From Aquisalimonas lutea (lineage in GTDB: Bacteria; Pseudomonadota; Gammaproteobacteria; Nitrococcales; Aquisalimonadaceae), in the NCBI RefSeq assembly GCF_030409225.1, contig NZ_JAUFPK010000005.1, forward strand, positions 48,900-112,899: a stretch of 64,000 bases of DNA, read 5' to 3'. Below are positions 49,726-60,100 of this stretch, one piece after another (position 1 is the stretch's first letter; every line of letters starts with the position of its first letter). The translations under genes and the position numbers were made by a program. The notes below the pieces were generated by a model. The model was not told where the DNA came from. It made no database searches and saw nothing but the letters and a program-made list of their open reading frames with translations.

Positions 49726-50109
49726 ATGGCACAGATTATCCTTATCTTCCACGTACTGATCGCCGTCGGGCTGGTGGCGCTGGTCCTGCTTCAGCACGGC
49801 AAGGGCGCGGACGCGGGGGCGGCGTTCGGCAGCGGTGCCTCGAGCACGGTCTTCGGCGCCCGCGGGGCGGCGTCGTTCCTGTCGCGGATGACCGGCATCC
49901 TGGCCGCCGGCTTCTTTCTGACCAGCCTGACCCTGGCCGTGCTTGCCGCGCGGGATGCCGGGCCCGATAGCGTGGTCGATCGTGCTGGCGACGAGCCGGC
50001 ACCGGCGGCGGAGGAGGAATCCGAGACCCCGCCCGCCCCGGACGAGCCCGCCGAGACGGACGGCAACGGCGCGTCGGGAAGCGCTCCGGCGGCACCGCCG
50101 GAGGAGTGA
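49726..50109 (+). CDS. secG: protein-export membrane protein SecG
   Basis: SecG (127 residues) is the small SecYEG subunit. The first helix [23 protein letters not shown] and the [22 protein letters not shown] loop, then a second helix, are diagnostic. The C-terminus is a long acidic, Pro/Ala/Glu-rich tail. It is followed by tRNA-Leu, as in E. coli (secG-leuU). Confidence 0.93.
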   Translation: MAQIILIFHVLIAVGLVALVLLQHGKGADAGAAFGSGASSTVFGARGAASFLSRMTGILAAGFFLTSLTLAVLAARDAGPDSVVDRAGDEPAPAAEEESETPPAPDEPAETDGNGASGSAPAAPPEE

Positions 50110-50168
50110 CGGCGGTCCGGCCTCTCTTGGTCGTCAGCCCGGTTTCTGATACTCTTTTTCTCCCTTCA

Positions 50169-50253
50169 GCGGATGTGGTGGAACTGGTAGACACGCTGTC
50201 TTGAGGGGGCAGTGGCGCAAGCCGTGCCGGTTCGAGTCCGGCCATCCGCACCA
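50169..50253 (+). tRNA. tRNA-Leu (GAG)
   Basis: An 85-nt class II tRNA. The acceptor stem GCGGATG pairs with CATCCGC (50243-50249), with encoded CCA at 50251-50253. The anticodon stem CTGTC/GGCAG encloses loop TTGAGGG, giving anticodon GAG at 50203-50205. A long variable arm and the TTCGAGT T-loop are present. Position after secG matches E. coli leuU. Confidence 0.95.
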
Positions 50254-50265
50254 GATTCCCTCGGC

Positions 50266-50283
50266 GCCCGGCGCTAGCCGGGC
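50266..50283 (+). terminator. candidate terminator after tRNA-Leu
   Basis: GCCCGGC-GCTA-GCCGGGC forms a 7-bp GC stem with a 4-base loop. A T-rich stretch (50290-50307) follows a short way downstream. Confidence 0.5.
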
Positions 50284-50321
50284 CCGGCCTTATATTTCCT
50301 TTTTATTCAATTAGTTATAAG

Positions 50322-50350
50322 TTGACACCGTGTGCTCGCTGCTCTACACT
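50322..50350 (+). promoter_or_regulatory. sigma-70 promoter of the nuo operon
   Basis: TTGACA (50322-50327), exactly 17 bp, TACACT (50345-50350), with an AT-rich UP-like stretch at 50290-50320. The nuoA start is 84 bp downstream. Confidence 0.8.
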
Positions 50351-50434
50351 GCGCGCGGTATTCACAACCGCGGTGGCTTGTGAGCGCGCCTGCGCGAGCA
50401 ATCGGGCCACCCAGGCGCGTGAGGAATCCGGCGC

Positions 50435-50791
50435 ATGCTCGCAGAATACGTACCGATCCTTCTGTTCATCATCGTAGGGCTTGGCCTGGGAGCGGTCCTT
50501 ATCGTCGCCGGCTTTATCCTCGGCCCGCGGCGCCCGGATGAGGAGAAGCTCTCCCCCTACGAGTGCGGCTTCGAGGCCTTCGAGGACTCGCGCATGCGCT
50601 TCGATGTGCGCTACTACCTCGTGGCGCTGCTGTTCATCATCTTTGACCTGGAAATCGCCTTCCTCTTCCCGTGGGCCATCGTTCTGGACGAGGTCGGCCT
50701 GTTCGGCGTAGCGGCCATGGGCCTGTTCCTGGTCATCCTGCTAATCGGCTTTCTCTACGAGTGGAAGAAGGGGGCGCTGGAATGGGAGTAG
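50435..50791 (+). CDS. nuoA: NADH-quinone oxidoreductase subunit A
   Basis: NuoA (118 residues) is a three-helix membrane subunit of complex I. The conserved loop [24 protein letters not shown] lies between helices 1 and 2. It is first in the nuoA-N operon and overlaps nuoB by 10 bases. Confidence 0.96.
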   Translation: MLAEYVPILLFIIVGLGLGAVLIVAGFILGPRRPDEEKLSPYECGFEAFEDSRMRFDVRYYLVALLFIIFDLEIAFLFPWAIVLDEVGLFGVAAMGLFLVILLIGFLYEWKKGALEWE

Positions 50792-51258
50792 AAGGCGTTC
50801 TCGAAAAGGGCTTCGTCACCACGTCGGCGGACAAGCTCATCAACTGGGCCCGCACCGGCTCCATGTGGCCCATGACGTTCGGCCTCGCGTGCTGCGCCAT
50901 CGAGATGATGCACTGCGGAGCGGCCCGGTATGACATGGACCGCCTGGGCGTTATCTTCCGGCCGAGCCCGCGGCAGTCCGACGTCATGATCGTCGCCGGA
51001 ACCCTGTGCAACAAGATGGCGCCTGCCCTGCGCAAGGTCTACGACCAGATGTCCGATCCCAAGTGGGTCATCTCCATGGGGTCGTGCGCCAACGGCGGCG
51101 GCTACTACCACTATTCGTACTCGGTGGTGCGGGGCTGTGACCGCATCGTCCCGGTGGATATCTACGTGCCCGGATGCCCGCCCACGGCGGAGGCGCTGCT
51201 CTACGGCGTGGTGCAGCTGCAGAACAAGATCCGGCGCACGAACACCATCGCTCGCTAA
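50782..51258 (+). CDS. nuoB: NADH-quinone oxidoreductase subunit B
   Basis: NuoB (158 residues) holds the terminal 4Fe-4S cluster N2. Cys ligands are in [20 protein letters not shown] and [14 protein letters not shown]. The ATG at 50782 lies inside the end of nuoA. It is in the peripheral arm next to the quinone site. Confidence 0.97.
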   Translation: MGVEGVLEKGFVTTSADKLINWARTGSMWPMTFGLACCAIEMMHCGAARYDMDRLGVIFRPSPRQSDVMIVAGTLCNKMAPALRKVYDQMSDPKWVISMGSCANGGGYYHYSYSVVRGCDRIVPVDIYVPGCPPTAEALLYGVVQLQNKIRRTNTIAR

Positions 51259-51276
51259 CACTAGAGAGCCCAACTC

Positions 51277-51999
51277 ATGGTCGACGCGCGAAAACCACTG
51301 GCGGAGCGCCTGCAGGAGGTGCTCGGAGACAGGCTGCGCAGCTGTGACGAGCAGCTGGGCGAGGTCACCGTCGAGATCGGGCCGTCCGATCTGTACGGCG
51401 TCATGCGGTCCCTGCGCGACGATCTCCGTTTCGAGCAGCTCACCGATGTCTGCGGCGTGGACTACGCGGCCTGGAAGCAGGACGAGTGGATTACCGACCA
51501 GGCGTCCGGCACCGGTTTCTCCCGCGGCGTGCGCGGCAACACCTTCGCGCGGCTGGGGCTGACGGGCGTCTACGGCCTGGATCCGGTGACCACCAACACC
51601 GGCCGGCGCTTCGCGGCCGTCTACCATCTGCTGTCGCTGAGCAACAACGAGCGCCTGCGGGTGCGCACCTACTGCGACAACGACGACTTCCCCGTGCTGG
51701 ATTCCGTGGTCAGCATCTGGGCCGGGGCCAACTGGTTCGAGCGCGAGGCGTTCGACCTCTACGGCATCATTTTCGACGGGCATCCGGACCTGCGGCGCAT
51801 TCTCACGGACTACGGCTTCGTCGGGCATCCCTTCCGCAAGGATTTCCCGCTCATCGGCAATGTCGAGGTCCGCTACAACGAGGAGAAGGGTCGCGTGGTC
51901 TACCAGCCGGTGACCATCGAGCCGCGCGTGCTCGTGCCGCGCGTGATCCGTCAGGATAACCGGTACGCGGAGCCCGAGGAGGACGCCAGCAATGGCTGA
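51277..51999 (+). CDS. nuoC: NADH-quinone oxidoreductase subunit C
   Basis: NuoC (240 residues) is the 30-kDa peripheral subunit. The signature [26 protein letters not shown] is present. It is not fused to nuoD, unlike E. coli. Its end overlaps nuoD by eight bases. Confidence 0.96.
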   Translation: MVDARKPLAERLQEVLGDRLRSCDEQLGEVTVEIGPSDLYGVMRSLRDDLRFEQLTDVCGVDYAAWKQDEWITDQASGTGFSRGVRGNTFARLGLTGVYGLDPVTTNTGRRFAAVYHLLSLSNNERLRVRTYCDNDDFPVLDSVVSIWAGANWFEREAFDLYGIIFDGHPDLRRILTDYGFVGHPFRKDFPLIGNVEVRYNEEKGRVVYQPVTIEPRVLVPRVIRQDNRYAEPEEDASNG

Positions 52000-53245
52000 T
52001 ATCCGCTCGTACACCATGAACTTCGGCCCCCAGCACCCGGCCGCCCACGGCGTGCTGCGCATGGTGCTGGAAATGGAGGGCGAGGTGATCCGGCGCGCCG
52101 ACCCGCACATCGGGTTGCTGCACCGGGCCACGGAGAAGCTCGCCGAGAGCAAGCCGTACAACCAGAGCATCGGCTACATGGACCGTCTCGATTACGTGTC
52201 CATGATGTGCAACGAGCACGGCTACGTGCTGGCCATCGAGAAGCTCCTGGGCGTGACGCCGCCGCCGCGGGCGCAGTACATCCGCGTGATGTTCGACGAG
52301 ATCACGCGCATCCTCAACCACCTCATGTGGCTGGGGGCGCACGGGCTCGACGTGGGCGCGATGACGGTGTTCCTGTACGCGTTCCGCGAGCGCGAGTTCC
52401 TCATGGACCTCTACGAGGCCGTCTCCGGCACGCGCATGCACGCCACGTACTACCGCCCGGGCGGCGTCTACCGGGACCTGCCGGACCGCATGCCCCAGTA
52501 CGAGGCCTCCCGCTTCCGCTCGAAGAAGGACCTGGAGTGGCTCAACAAGGATCGTCAGGGGACCATGCTCGACTACATCGAGCAGTTCTGCGAGCGCTTC
52601 CCCACGGCGGTGGACGAGTACGAGACCCTGCTCACCGACAACCGCATCTGGAAGCAGCGCCTGGTCGGCATCGGCGTGGTATCGCCGGAGCGGGCCATGG
52701 AGCTCGGCTTCACCGGGCCCATGCTGCGGGGCTCCGGCGTCGAGTGGGACCTGCGCAAGACGCAGCCGTACGAGGTCTACGACCGCATGGACTTCGACGT
52801 GCCCGTGGGCACCAACGGTGACTGCTACGATCGCTACCTGGTACGCATCGAGGAGATGCGCCAGTCGGTGCGGATCATCAAGCAGTGCGTGGACTGGCTG
52901 CGGCAGAATCCGGGCCCGGTGATGATCGACGACCACAAGATCGTGCCGCCCACCCGGGAAGAGATGAAGGACGACATGGAGTCCCTCATCCATCACTTCA
53001 AGCTTTTCACCGAGGGCTACTGCGTGCCCGAGGGCGAGGCCTATGCCGCGGTGGAGGCGCCCAAGGGCGAGTTCGGGGTGTACATGATCTCGGACGGCGC
53101 CAACAAGCCGTACCGCGTGAAGGTGCGTCCGCCCGGCTTCCCGCATCTGGCGGCCATGGACGAGATGGCCAAGGGCCACATGCTGGCGGACGTGGTCACC
53201 CTCATCGGCACGCAGGACATCGTATTCGGGGAGATCGACCGGTGA
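51992..53245 (+). CDS. nuoD: NADH-quinone oxidoreductase subunit D
   Basis: NuoD (417 residues) forms the quinone pocket with Nuo[27 protein letters not shown] and the C-terminal [21 protein letters not shown] (read as two blocks) are conserved. The nuoE GTG start overlaps its stop. Confidence 0.97.
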   Translation: MADIRSYTMNFGPQHPAAHGVLRMVLEMEGEVIRRADPHIGLLHRATEKLAESKPYNQSIGYMDRLDYVSMMCNEHGYVLAIEKLLGVTPPPRAQYIRVMFDEITRILNHLMWLGAHGLDVGAMTVFLYAFREREFLMDLYEAVSGTRMHATYYRPGGVYRDLPDRMPQYEASRFRSKKDLEWLNKDRQGTMLDYIEQFCERFPTAVDEYETLLTDNRIWKQRLVGIGVVSPERAMELGFTGPMLRGSGVEWDLRKTQPYEVYDRMDFDVPVGTNGDCYDRYLVRIEEMRQSVRIIKQCVDWLRQNPGPVMIDDHKIVPPTREEMKDDMESLIHHFKLFTEGYCVPEGEAYAAVEAPKGEFGVYMISDGANKPYRVKVRPPGFPHLAAMDEMAKGHMLADVVTLIGTQDIVFGEIDR

Positions 53246-53745
53246 ACGAGCAACGCCTGAGCGAACGCGTTCTCACCCAGGAGCAGCGCAAGCAGATCGA
53301 CCACTGGCTGAGCAAGTTTCCGCAAGAGGGCAAGCGCTCGGCGCTGATTCCGGCGCTGCATATCGCCCAGGACGGCAACGGCGGCTACCTGACCAACGAG
53401 CTCATGGACGCCGTGGCCGAGTACATCGGCATCGAGCCCACGTGGGCCTACGAGGCGGCGACCTTCTACAGCATGTTCGACACCCAGCCGGTGGGCCGCC
53501 ACAAGGTCAACATCTGCACCAACATCGCCTGCATGCTCATGGGCTCCGACGACATCGTGGCCCACTGCGAGAAGCGCCTGGGCATCAAGCTGGGCGAGAC
53601 GACAGCGGACAACCGCATCACGCTGAAGATCGAAGAGGAGTGCCTGGCGGGCTGCGCCTTCGGGCCGATGATGGTGGTGGACGGCCACTATCACACGCAG
53701 CTCACGCCGGAGAAGGTCGACGAAATCCTCGATAATCTGGAGTGA
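53242..53745 (+). CDS. nuoE: NADH-quinone oxidoreductase subunit E
   Basis: NuoE (167 residues) carries the 2Fe-2S cluster N1a. Cysteines are in ICTNIACML and [15 protein letters not shown]. The GTG start at 53242 overlaps the nuoD stop (GTGA), so the two are coupled. Upstream in-frame residues belong to another frame. Confidence 0.95.
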   Translation: MNEQRLSERVLTQEQRKQIDHWLSKFPQEGKRSALIPALHIAQDGNGGYLTNELMDAVAEYIGIEPTWAYEAATFYSMFDTQPVGRHKVNICTNIACMLMGSDDIVAHCEKRLGIKLGETTADNRITLKIEEECLAGCAFGPMMVVDGHYHTQLTPEKVDEILDNLE

Positions 53746-53748
53746 CCC

Positions 53749-55041
53749 ATGGTCAACGAGGTCTGTTATCAGACGCTGCACTTCGATGAGCCCTGGACCC
53801 TCGAAAACTACCGCAGCATCGGCGGCTACGAGGCCTGGGAGAAGATCCTGCGCGAGAACACGCCGCGCGAGGACATCATCGAGACGGTGAAGCAGTCGTC
53901 ACTCCGCGGGCGCGGGGGCGCCGGCTTCCCGCCGGGCATCAAGTGGGGCTTCATGCCGCGCAACGCGCCGGGCCAGAAGTACCTGCTGTGCAACTCCGAC
54001 GAGTCCGAGCCGGGGACCTGCAAGGACCGCGACATCCTGCGCTACAACCCCCACGCGCTGGTGGAGGGCATGGCCATCGCCGCCTACGCCATGGGCGCGA
54101 CCGTGGGCTACAACTACCTGCGCGGCGAGTTCCACCACGAGCCCTGGGAGCGCGTCGAGCAGGCCGTGCGCGAGGCCTACGAGGCCGGCTACCTGGGCAG
54201 GGACATCCAGGGCTCGGGCATCGACTTCGACCTCTACAACTACTACGGCGCCGGCGCCTACATCTGCGGCGAGGAGAGCGCCCTGATGGAGTCGCTGGAG
54301 GGCAAGCGCGGCCTGCCCCGCTACAAGCCGCCGTTCCCGGCCCAGGTCGGCCTGTACGGCCGGCCCACCACCATCAACAACACCGAGACCCTGGCCTCCG
54401 TGCCGGTGGTGATGCGCAACGGCCCCGAGTGGTTCCTGAACCTGGGCAAGCCCAACAACGGCGGCACCAAGATCTTCTGCGTCTCCGGCCACGTGGAGAA
54501 CCCGGGGAACTTCGAGATCCCCCTGGGGACGCCGTTCCGGGACCTGCTGGAGATGGCCGGGGGCGTGCGCAAGGGACGCAAGCTCAAGGGCGTTATCCCC
54601 GGCGGCTCGTCGATGCCGGTGATTCCCGGCGAGACCATGATGGAGCTGGACATGGACTATGACAGCCTCGCCCAGGCCGGCTCGGCGCTGGGCTCCGGGG
54701 GTGTCATGGTCATGGACGAGACCACGGACATGGTCCGGGCCATCGAGCGCATAGCGCGCTTCTACTACGCCGAGTCCTGCGGCCAGTGCACGCCCTGCCG
54801 TGAAGGCACGGGCTGGATGTACCGGGTGATCCGCCGCATCCGCAACGGCCAGGGCGAGTGGGCCGACCTGGAGCGGCTCGAGGGCGCGGCCGGGCAGATC
54901 GCCGGCCACACCATCTGCGCCTTCGGCGAGGCCGCGGCCTGGCCCGTGCAGAGCTTCCTCAAGCACTACCGGCACGAGTTCGAGCACTACATCCAGTACA
55001 AGCGCTCCATGGTCGAGGATTCCGCAGGGGCTGCCGCATGA
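53749..55041 (+). CDS. nuoF: NADH-quinone oxidoreductase subunit F
   Basis: NuoF (430 residues) binds NADH and [19 protein letters not shown] and [19 protein letters not shown] are the nucleotide and flavin sites. [15 protein letters not shown] with a later Cys ([11 protein letters not shown]) binds cluster N3. It overlaps nuoG by four bases. Confidence 0.97.
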   Translation: MVNEVCYQTLHFDEPWTLENYRSIGGYEAWEKILRENTPREDIIETVKQSSLRGRGGAGFPPGIKWGFMPRNAPGQKYLLCNSDESEPGTCKDRDILRYNPHALVEGMAIAAYAMGATVGYNYLRGEFHHEPWERVEQAVREAYEAGYLGRDIQGSGIDFDLYNYYGAGAYICGEESALMESLEGKRGLPRYKPPFPAQVGLYGRPTTINNTETLASVPVVMRNGPEWFLNLGKPNNGGTKIFCVSGHVENPGNFEIPLGTPFRDLLEMAGGVRKGRKLKGVIPGGSSMPVIPGETMMELDMDYDSLAQAGSALGSGGVMVMDETTDMVRAIERIARFYYAESCGQCTPCREGTGWMYRVIRRIRNGQGEWADLERLEGAAGQIAGHTICAFGEAAAWPVQSFLKHYRHEFEHYIQYKRSMVEDSAGAAA

Positions 55042-57446
55042 CAGACAACGCCGAAGCAACCAACCCGGAGACGGTGACCATCGAGGTGGACGGCCGCGAG
55101 CTGGAGGTCCCCAAGGGCTCCATGCTCATCGAGGCTACCGATAACGCCGACATCCACGTGCCGCGTTTCTGCTATCACCGCAAGCTGTCGGTGGTGGCCA
55201 ACTGCCGGATGTGCCTGGTGGACGTCGAGAAGGCGCCCAAGCCCCTGCCGGCCTGCGCCACGCCCGTCGCCGAGGGCATGAAGGTGCGCACCCGCTCGGA
55301 GCGGGCCCTGAAGGCGCAGAAGGGCGTGATGGAATTCCTGCTCATCAACCATCCCCTGGACTGCCCCATCTGCGACCAGGGCGGCGAGTGCGAGCTGCAG
55401 GACCTGGCCCTGGGCTACGGCCGGGGCGTGTCCCGGTTCACCGAGCGCAAGCGCGCGGTGGAGGACGAGGACCTGGGCCCGCTGATCTCCACGGAGATGA
55501 CGCGCTGCATCCACTGCACCCGCTGCGTGCGGTTCCTGGAAGAAGTGGCCGGGACCCGCGAGCTGGCGGCGCTGAACCGCGGCGAGCACACGGAGATCGG
55601 CACCTACGTGGGTGCCGGCGTGCACTCGGAGATGTCCGGCAACATCATCGACCTCTGCCCGGTGGGCGCGCTCACCTCCAAGCCGTATCGCTTCAGCGCG
55701 CGCTCCTGGGAGATGCTGAGCCACCCGTCGGTGTCCGCCCACGACTGCGTCGGCTCCAACCTGCAGATCCATCACGTGCGCGGCGCCATCAAGCGCATCG
55801 TGCCCCGGGACAACGAGTCCGTGAACGAGTGCTGGATCGCCGACCGGGACCGCTTCGCCTACGAGGGCGTGTACAGCGGTGAACGCCTGCAGGCGCCGAT
55901 GGTCCGCGACGACAGCGGCGCCTGGCAGGAGACGGACTGGGAGACCGCCCTGGAGGTGGCCGGCGAGCACCTCAAGGGCGTCGTCACCCGCGAGGGCGGC
56001 GATGCCCTGGGGACCCTGGTCGGCCCCACCGCCACCATCGAGGAGATGTACCTGGCCGGCCGGCTGACCCGCGGGCTCGGGTCGGCGAACATCGATGCGC
56101 GGCTGCGCGAGGCGGACTTCAGCGACCAGGACCGCAGCGGCACATTCCCCGCGCTGGGCATCGAGCTGGAAGCCCTGGACGGCGTGGAAGCCGCGCTGCT
56201 GGTGGGCAGCGAGCCGCGCTGGGACCAGCCCATCGTCAATCACCGCCTGCGCAAGGCCGCCCTCCAGGGTGGGGCGATCATGTCGCTGAACTACCGCGCG
56301 CAGGATCTCAACTACCCCCTGGCCGCCGAGCGCGTCGCCGCGCCGGCGGACATGGTCGCCGAGTTCGCCGCCGTGGCCGCGGCGCTGCTGGAGACGGCCA
56401 CCGGCCGCCAGGCCCCGGAAGGCCTGGACGACCTGCTGGCCGGGGCGCAGGTAGGCGAGGCGCACCGGGCGATGGCCGCGCGACTCCGGGACAACGCCCG
56501 CACGGCGGTGCTCCTGGGCCAGGGCGTCCAGGCCCATCCCCGGGGGGCGGTGCTGCGCATGCTCGGCACCCTGGTGGCGGATCTGTCCGACAGCCGTTTC
56601 GGCATTCTCACCGACGGCCCCAACCAGGCCGGCGCCTGGCTGGCCGGCGCGGTGCCGCATCGCGATGCGGGCGGGCAGCCGGCGTCGCAGCCGGGCCTGG
56701 ATGCCCGCGCCATGACCGAGGCGCCCCGGCAAGGGTACCTGGTGCTCGGTGCCGAGCCGGAGCGCGACTGCTGGGACGGCGCGGCGGCCGAGGCGGCCCT
56801 GCGGCAGGCGGCCAGCGTCGTCTGCCTGACGGCGTTCGTCACCGATGCCATGCGCGAGTACGCGCAGGTACTGCTGCCGGTGGGCACGTTCGGCGAGACG
56901 GCCGGGACCTACGTCAGCGCCGAGGGGCGGTGGCAGAGCTTCCCCGGGGTCGCCCAGCCCGTGGGCGAGGCGCGGCCGGCCTGGAAGGTGCTCCGCGTGC
57001 TCGGCAATGTCCTGGAGCTGGACGGTTTCGAGTATGATGCGCCGGACGCCATCACCGACGAGCTTGCGGAGCGCTGCCGCGAGGAAACACCATCGGCGCG
57101 GGTGGAATGGCTGGCGCCCGGCCGTGAAGCGGCGGCCGAGGACGGCCTGTACCGTGTCGGCCTGGTGCCGATCTACGGCGGCGATGCCCTGGTGCGCCGC
57201 GCGCCGGCGCTGCAGCGCACCCGGCACGCGACGGAGCAGGGTGTGCGGATCAGTGCGGCGACCGCGCAGCAGCAGGGGCTTGCCGACGCGGACCGGGTGC
57301 AGGTGCAGCAGGGCGGGCACAGCACGGTGCTGCCGCTGATCATCGATGATGCCCTTGCCGACGGCGCGGTATGGGTGCCCGCCGGGCTCACGGCAACGGC
57401 GGGTCTCGGGCCCATGTTCGGGCCGGTCGCATTGGCACGCGCCTGA
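55038..57446 (+). CDS. nuoG: NADH-quinone oxidoreductase subunit G
   Basis: NuoG (802 residues) begins with a 2Fe-2S domain ([18 protein letters not shown]) and a 4Fe-4S segment ([14 protein letters not shown]). A further ligand set [18 protein letters not shown] precedes a molybdopterin-oxidoreductase-like domain. The C-terminal third is Ala-rich and variable. A 117-bp gap to nuoH shows no feature. Confidence 0.95.
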   Translation: MTDNAEATNPETVTIEVDGRELEVPKGSMLIEATDNADIHVPRFCYHRKLSVVANCRMCLVDVEKAPKPLPACATPVAEGMKVRTRSERALKAQKGVMEFLLINHPLDCPICDQGGECELQDLALGYGRGVSRFTERKRAVEDEDLGPLISTEMTRCIHCTRCVRFLEEVAGTRELAALNRGEHTEIGTYVGAGVHSEMSGNIIDLCPVGALTSKPYRFSARSWEMLSHPSVSAHDCVGSNLQIHHVRGAIKRIVPRDNESVNECWIADRDRFAYEGVYSGERLQAPMVRDDSGAWQETDWETALEVAGEHLKGVVTREGGDALGTLVGPTATIEEMYLAGRLTRGLGSANIDARLREADFSDQDRSGTFPALGIELEALDGVEAALLVGSEPRWDQPIVNHRLRKAALQGGAIMSLNYRAQDLNYPLAAERVAAPADMVAEFAAVAAALLETATGRQAPEGLDDLLAGAQVGEAHRAMAARLRDNARTAVLLGQGVQAHPRGAVLRMLGTLVADLSDSRFGILTDGPNQAGAWLAGAVPHRDAGGQPASQPGLDARAMTEAPRQGYLVLGAEPERDCWDGAAAEAALRQAASVVCLTAFVTDAMREYAQVLLPVGTFGETAGTYVSAEGRWQSFPGVAQPVGEARPAWKVLRVLGNVLELDGFEYDAPDAITDELAERCREETPSARVEWLAPGREAAAEDGLYRVGLVPIYGGDALVRRAPALQRTRHATEQGVRISAATAQQQGLADADRVQVQQGGHSTVLPLIIDDALADGAVWVPAGLTATAGLGPMFGPVALARA

Positions 57447-57563
57447 GGGCGCAGCGACGGCGAGCCGCTGACAACAACGGGCCGCTGCCGCGTGCGCGGC
57501 CCGACGAACGGGAGCGCCGCGTCCGGGGTGGCGTGCGTGCAGGAAGCGGGGACTGAATAACCC

Positions 57564-58586
57564 ATGGCGGAACTGACCCAAGTCATCTGGATCCTGTTCA
57601 AGATCGGCCTGATCGTCGGGCCCCTGATCCTGTCCGTGGCGTATCTGACCTATGCCGAGCGCAAGGTCATCGGCTACATGCAGCTGCGCAACGGGCCCAA
57701 CCGCGTGGGGCCGTACGGCCTGCTGCAGCCGTTCGCGGACGTGTTCAAACTGCTGTTCAAGGAAGTGCTGCTGCCCACCAACGCCAACCGCTTCCTGTTC
57801 CTGATCGCGCCGTTGCTGTCCATCATGCCCGCCCTGGCGGCCTGGGCGGTGATCCCGTTCGGCGAGGGCATGGTGCTGGCCGACGTCAACGCCGGGCTGC
57901 TGTACGTGCTGGCGATGACCTCCTTGGGGGTCTACGGCGTGATCATCGCCGGCTGGGCCTCCAACTCCAAGTACGCCATGCTCGGCGCCATGCGCTCGGC
58001 GGCGCAGATCGTCTCCTACGAGATCGCCATGGGCTTCGCCCTGGTGGGCGTGCTCATGGCGGCCGGGTCGCTGAACATGAGCGGCATCGTGCTGGCGCAG
58101 AGCGGGCCGATCTGGCACTGGTTCTGGCTGCCGCTGCTGCCGCTGTTCGTCACCTACTGGATCTCCGGCGTCGCGGAGACCAACCGCGCGCCGTTCGACG
58201 TGGCCGAGGGCGAGTCCGAGATCGTCGCCGGCTTCCACGTGGAGTACTCCGGCGTGGCGTTCGCCGTCTTCTTCCTGGCGGAATACGCCAACATGATCCT
58301 GATTTCCGGCCTGGCGGTGATCCTGTTCCTCGGGGGGTGGTATTCGCCGTTCACGGGCATCCCCCTGCTGGGGCCGATGTTCGCCTGGGTGCCGGGGCTG
58401 GTGTGGTTCGTGCTCAAGGTGGCGGTATTCCTGTACCTGTACCTGGCCTTCCGCGCCACCTTCCCGCGGTACCGCTATGACCAGATCATGCGCCTGGGCT
58501 GGAAGGTGCTCATTCCGGTGACGGTGGTGTGGCTGTTCGTCCTGGCGGCCATGATTCTCACCGGTTTCGGGCCCTGGTTCGACTGA
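57564..58586 (+). CDS. nuoH: NADH-quinone oxidoreductase subunit H
   Basis: NuoH (340 residues, about eight helices) connects the quinone site to the proton channel. [35 protein letters not shown] and the acidic loop [19 protein letters not shown] are diagnostic. Confidence 0.97.
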   Translation: MAELTQVIWILFKIGLIVGPLILSVAYLTYAERKVIGYMQLRNGPNRVGPYGLLQPFADVFKLLFKEVLLPTNANRFLFLIAPLLSIMPALAAWAVIPFGEGMVLADVNAGLLYVLAMTSLGVYGVIIAGWASNSKYAMLGAMRSAAQIVSYEIAMGFALVGVLMAAGSLNMSGIVLAQSGPIWHWFWLPLLPLFVTYWISGVAETNRAPFDVAEGESEIVAGFHVEYSGVAFAVFFLAEYANMILISGLAVILFLGGWYSPFTGIPLLGPMFAWVPGLVWFVLKVAVFLYLYLAFRATFPRYRYDQIMRLGWKVLIPVTVVWLFVLAAMILTGFGPWFD

Positions 58587-58598
58587 TTGGGTGTCGAC

Positions 58599-59087
58599 AT
58601 GACAGCAGTACGCGATTTCTTCCGTACATTCTTTCTCTGGGAGCTGCTCCTGGGGCTCAAGCTCACCGGGCGCAACCTGTTCGCGCGCAAGGTGACCGTG
58701 CAGTACCCGGACGAGCGGGGCCCGCAGTCGCCGCGCTTCCGCGGGCTGCACGCCCTGCGCCGCTACCCCAACGGCGAGGAGCGCTGCATCGCCTGCAAGC
58801 TCTGCGAGGCGGTGTGCCCGGCGCTGGCGATCACCATCGACTCCGAGCAGCGCGAGGACGGCACGCGCCGTACGACCCGCTACGACATCGACCTGTTCAA
58901 GTGCATCTACTGCGGTTTCTGCGAGGAGTCCTGCCCGGTGGACTCCATCGTCGAGACCCGGATCTTCGAGTACCACATGGAGAACCGGGGCGAGAACATC
59001 ATCACCAAGGACCAGCTGCTGGCCATCGGTGACAAGTACGAACAACAGATCGCCCGGGACCGGGCGATGGACGCGCCGTTCCGCTAG
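58599..59087 (+). CDS. nuoI: NADH-quinone oxidoreductase subunit I
   Basis: NuoI (162 residues) binds two 4Fe-4S clusters through [12 protein letters not shown] and [12 protein letters not shown]. The ATG at 58599 ([12 protein letters not shown]) gives the usual length; a TTG 12 bases earlier adjoins the nuoH stop and is less likely. Confidence 0.96.
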   Translation: MTAVRDFFRTFFLWELLLGLKLTGRNLFARKVTVQYPDERGPQSPRFRGLHALRRYPNGEERCIACKLCEAVCPALAITIDSEQREDGTRRTTRYDIDLFKCIYCGFCEESCPVDSIVETRIFEYHMENRGENIITKDQLLAIGDKYEQQIARDRAMDAPFR

Positions 59088-59136
59088 CCGGCGGCGACGC
59101 GCGGACCGGAACCACGAAGCCTGGGAGCGATAACGC

Positions 59137-59787
59137 GTGATCGAACAGATCCTATTCTACGTCTTCGCCGCGGTGCTGATCTTCGCGGCCACCATGGTGA
59201 TTACGGCGCGCAACCCGGTGCACGCGGCGCTGTTCCTGGTGCTGGCGTTCTTCAACAGTGCCGTGCTGTGGATCATCGCCGGCGCCGAGTTCCTGGGGAT
59301 CGTGCTGGTGCTGGTCTACGTCGGCGCCGTCATGGTGCTGTTCCTGTTCGTGGTGATGATGCTGGATATCAACCTGGCGCGCCTGCGCGAGGGCTTCGTC
59401 CGGCATCTGTACATCGGCGTGCCGGTGGCCGCGCTCATCGTGGTGCAGATGATTCTCGTGCTCGGCAGCGGCGCGGTGGACCCGGGTGCGCTGCCGGATG
59501 CGACCCTTCCCATCCCCGATCCGGCGGAGACGGGCAATACCACCGTCCTGGGCGGGGTGCTCTACACCGTCTATGTCTATCCCTTCGAGCTTGCCGCGGT
59601 CATCCTGCTGGTGGCGATCATCGCGTCCATCATGCTGACGCTGCGGCGCCGCGAGGGGGTCAAGCATCAGGACGTCGCACAGCAGGTGCGGGTCCGCAAG
59701 GAAGATCGGCTGCGCATGGCGCGTTCCTTCGGGGGGTCCGGTAGTACCAGTACCGGGCGGAACGACAACGAGCACCCGGACAGGTGA
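59137..59787 (+). CDS. nuoJ: NADH-quinone oxidoreductase subunit J
   Basis: NuoJ (216 residues, five helices) has the conserved [26 protein letters not shown] stretch (read as two blocks) in helix 3. The C-terminal tail is polar. The GTG start at 59137 has GGGAGCGA upstream. Confidence 0.95.
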   Translation: MIEQILFYVFAAVLIFAATMVITARNPVHAALFLVLAFFNSAVLWIIAGAEFLGIVLVLVYVGAVMVLFLFVVMMLDINLARLREGFVRHLYIGVPVAALIVVQMILVLGSGAVDPGALPDATLPIPDPAETGNTTVLGGVLYTVYVYPFELAAVILLVAIIASIMLTLRRREGVKHQDVAQQVRVRKEDRLRMARSFGGSGSTSTGRNDNEHPDR

Positions 59788-59791
59788 ACCA

Positions 59792-60097
59792 ATGATCGAG
59801 CTATCCGAGTTTCTGGTCCTGGGGGCCATTCTGTTTTCCCTGGGCATGGCCGGCATTTTCCTCAACCGCAAGAATGCCATCGTGCTGCTCATGTCCATCG
59901 AGCTCATCCTGCTGGCGGTGAACTTCAACTTCATCGCCTTCTCCACGTTCATGGGGGATCTGGCGGGGCAGGTGTTCGTGTTCTTCATTCTCACCGTGGC
60001 CGCCGCCGAGTCGGCCATCGGGCTCGCGATCCTGGTGACGCTGTTCCGCAGCAGCGACTCCATCGACGTGGCCGACCTGGACACCATGAAGGGCTGA
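59792..60097 (+). CDS. nuoK: NADH-quinone oxidoreductase subunit K
   Basis: NuoK (101 residues, three helices) has the proton-path glutamates in [13 protein letters not shown] and [13 protein letters not shown]. It lies four bases after nuoJ and three before nuoL. Confidence 0.97.
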   Translation: MIELSEFLVLGAILFSLGMAGIFLNRKNAIVLLMSIELILLAVNFNFIAFSTFMGDLAGQVFVFFILTVAAAESAIGLAILVTLFRSSDSIDVADLDTMKG

Positions 60098-60100
60098 CCC

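Noticed and set aside
54987-59045. A 1352-codon open frame on the minus strand opposite nuoG-nuoI
   Set aside because: It is antisense to well-supported nuo genes. Its protein is low-complexity His/Gly/Arg/Gln-rich, as expected from the complement of GC-rich coding DNA.
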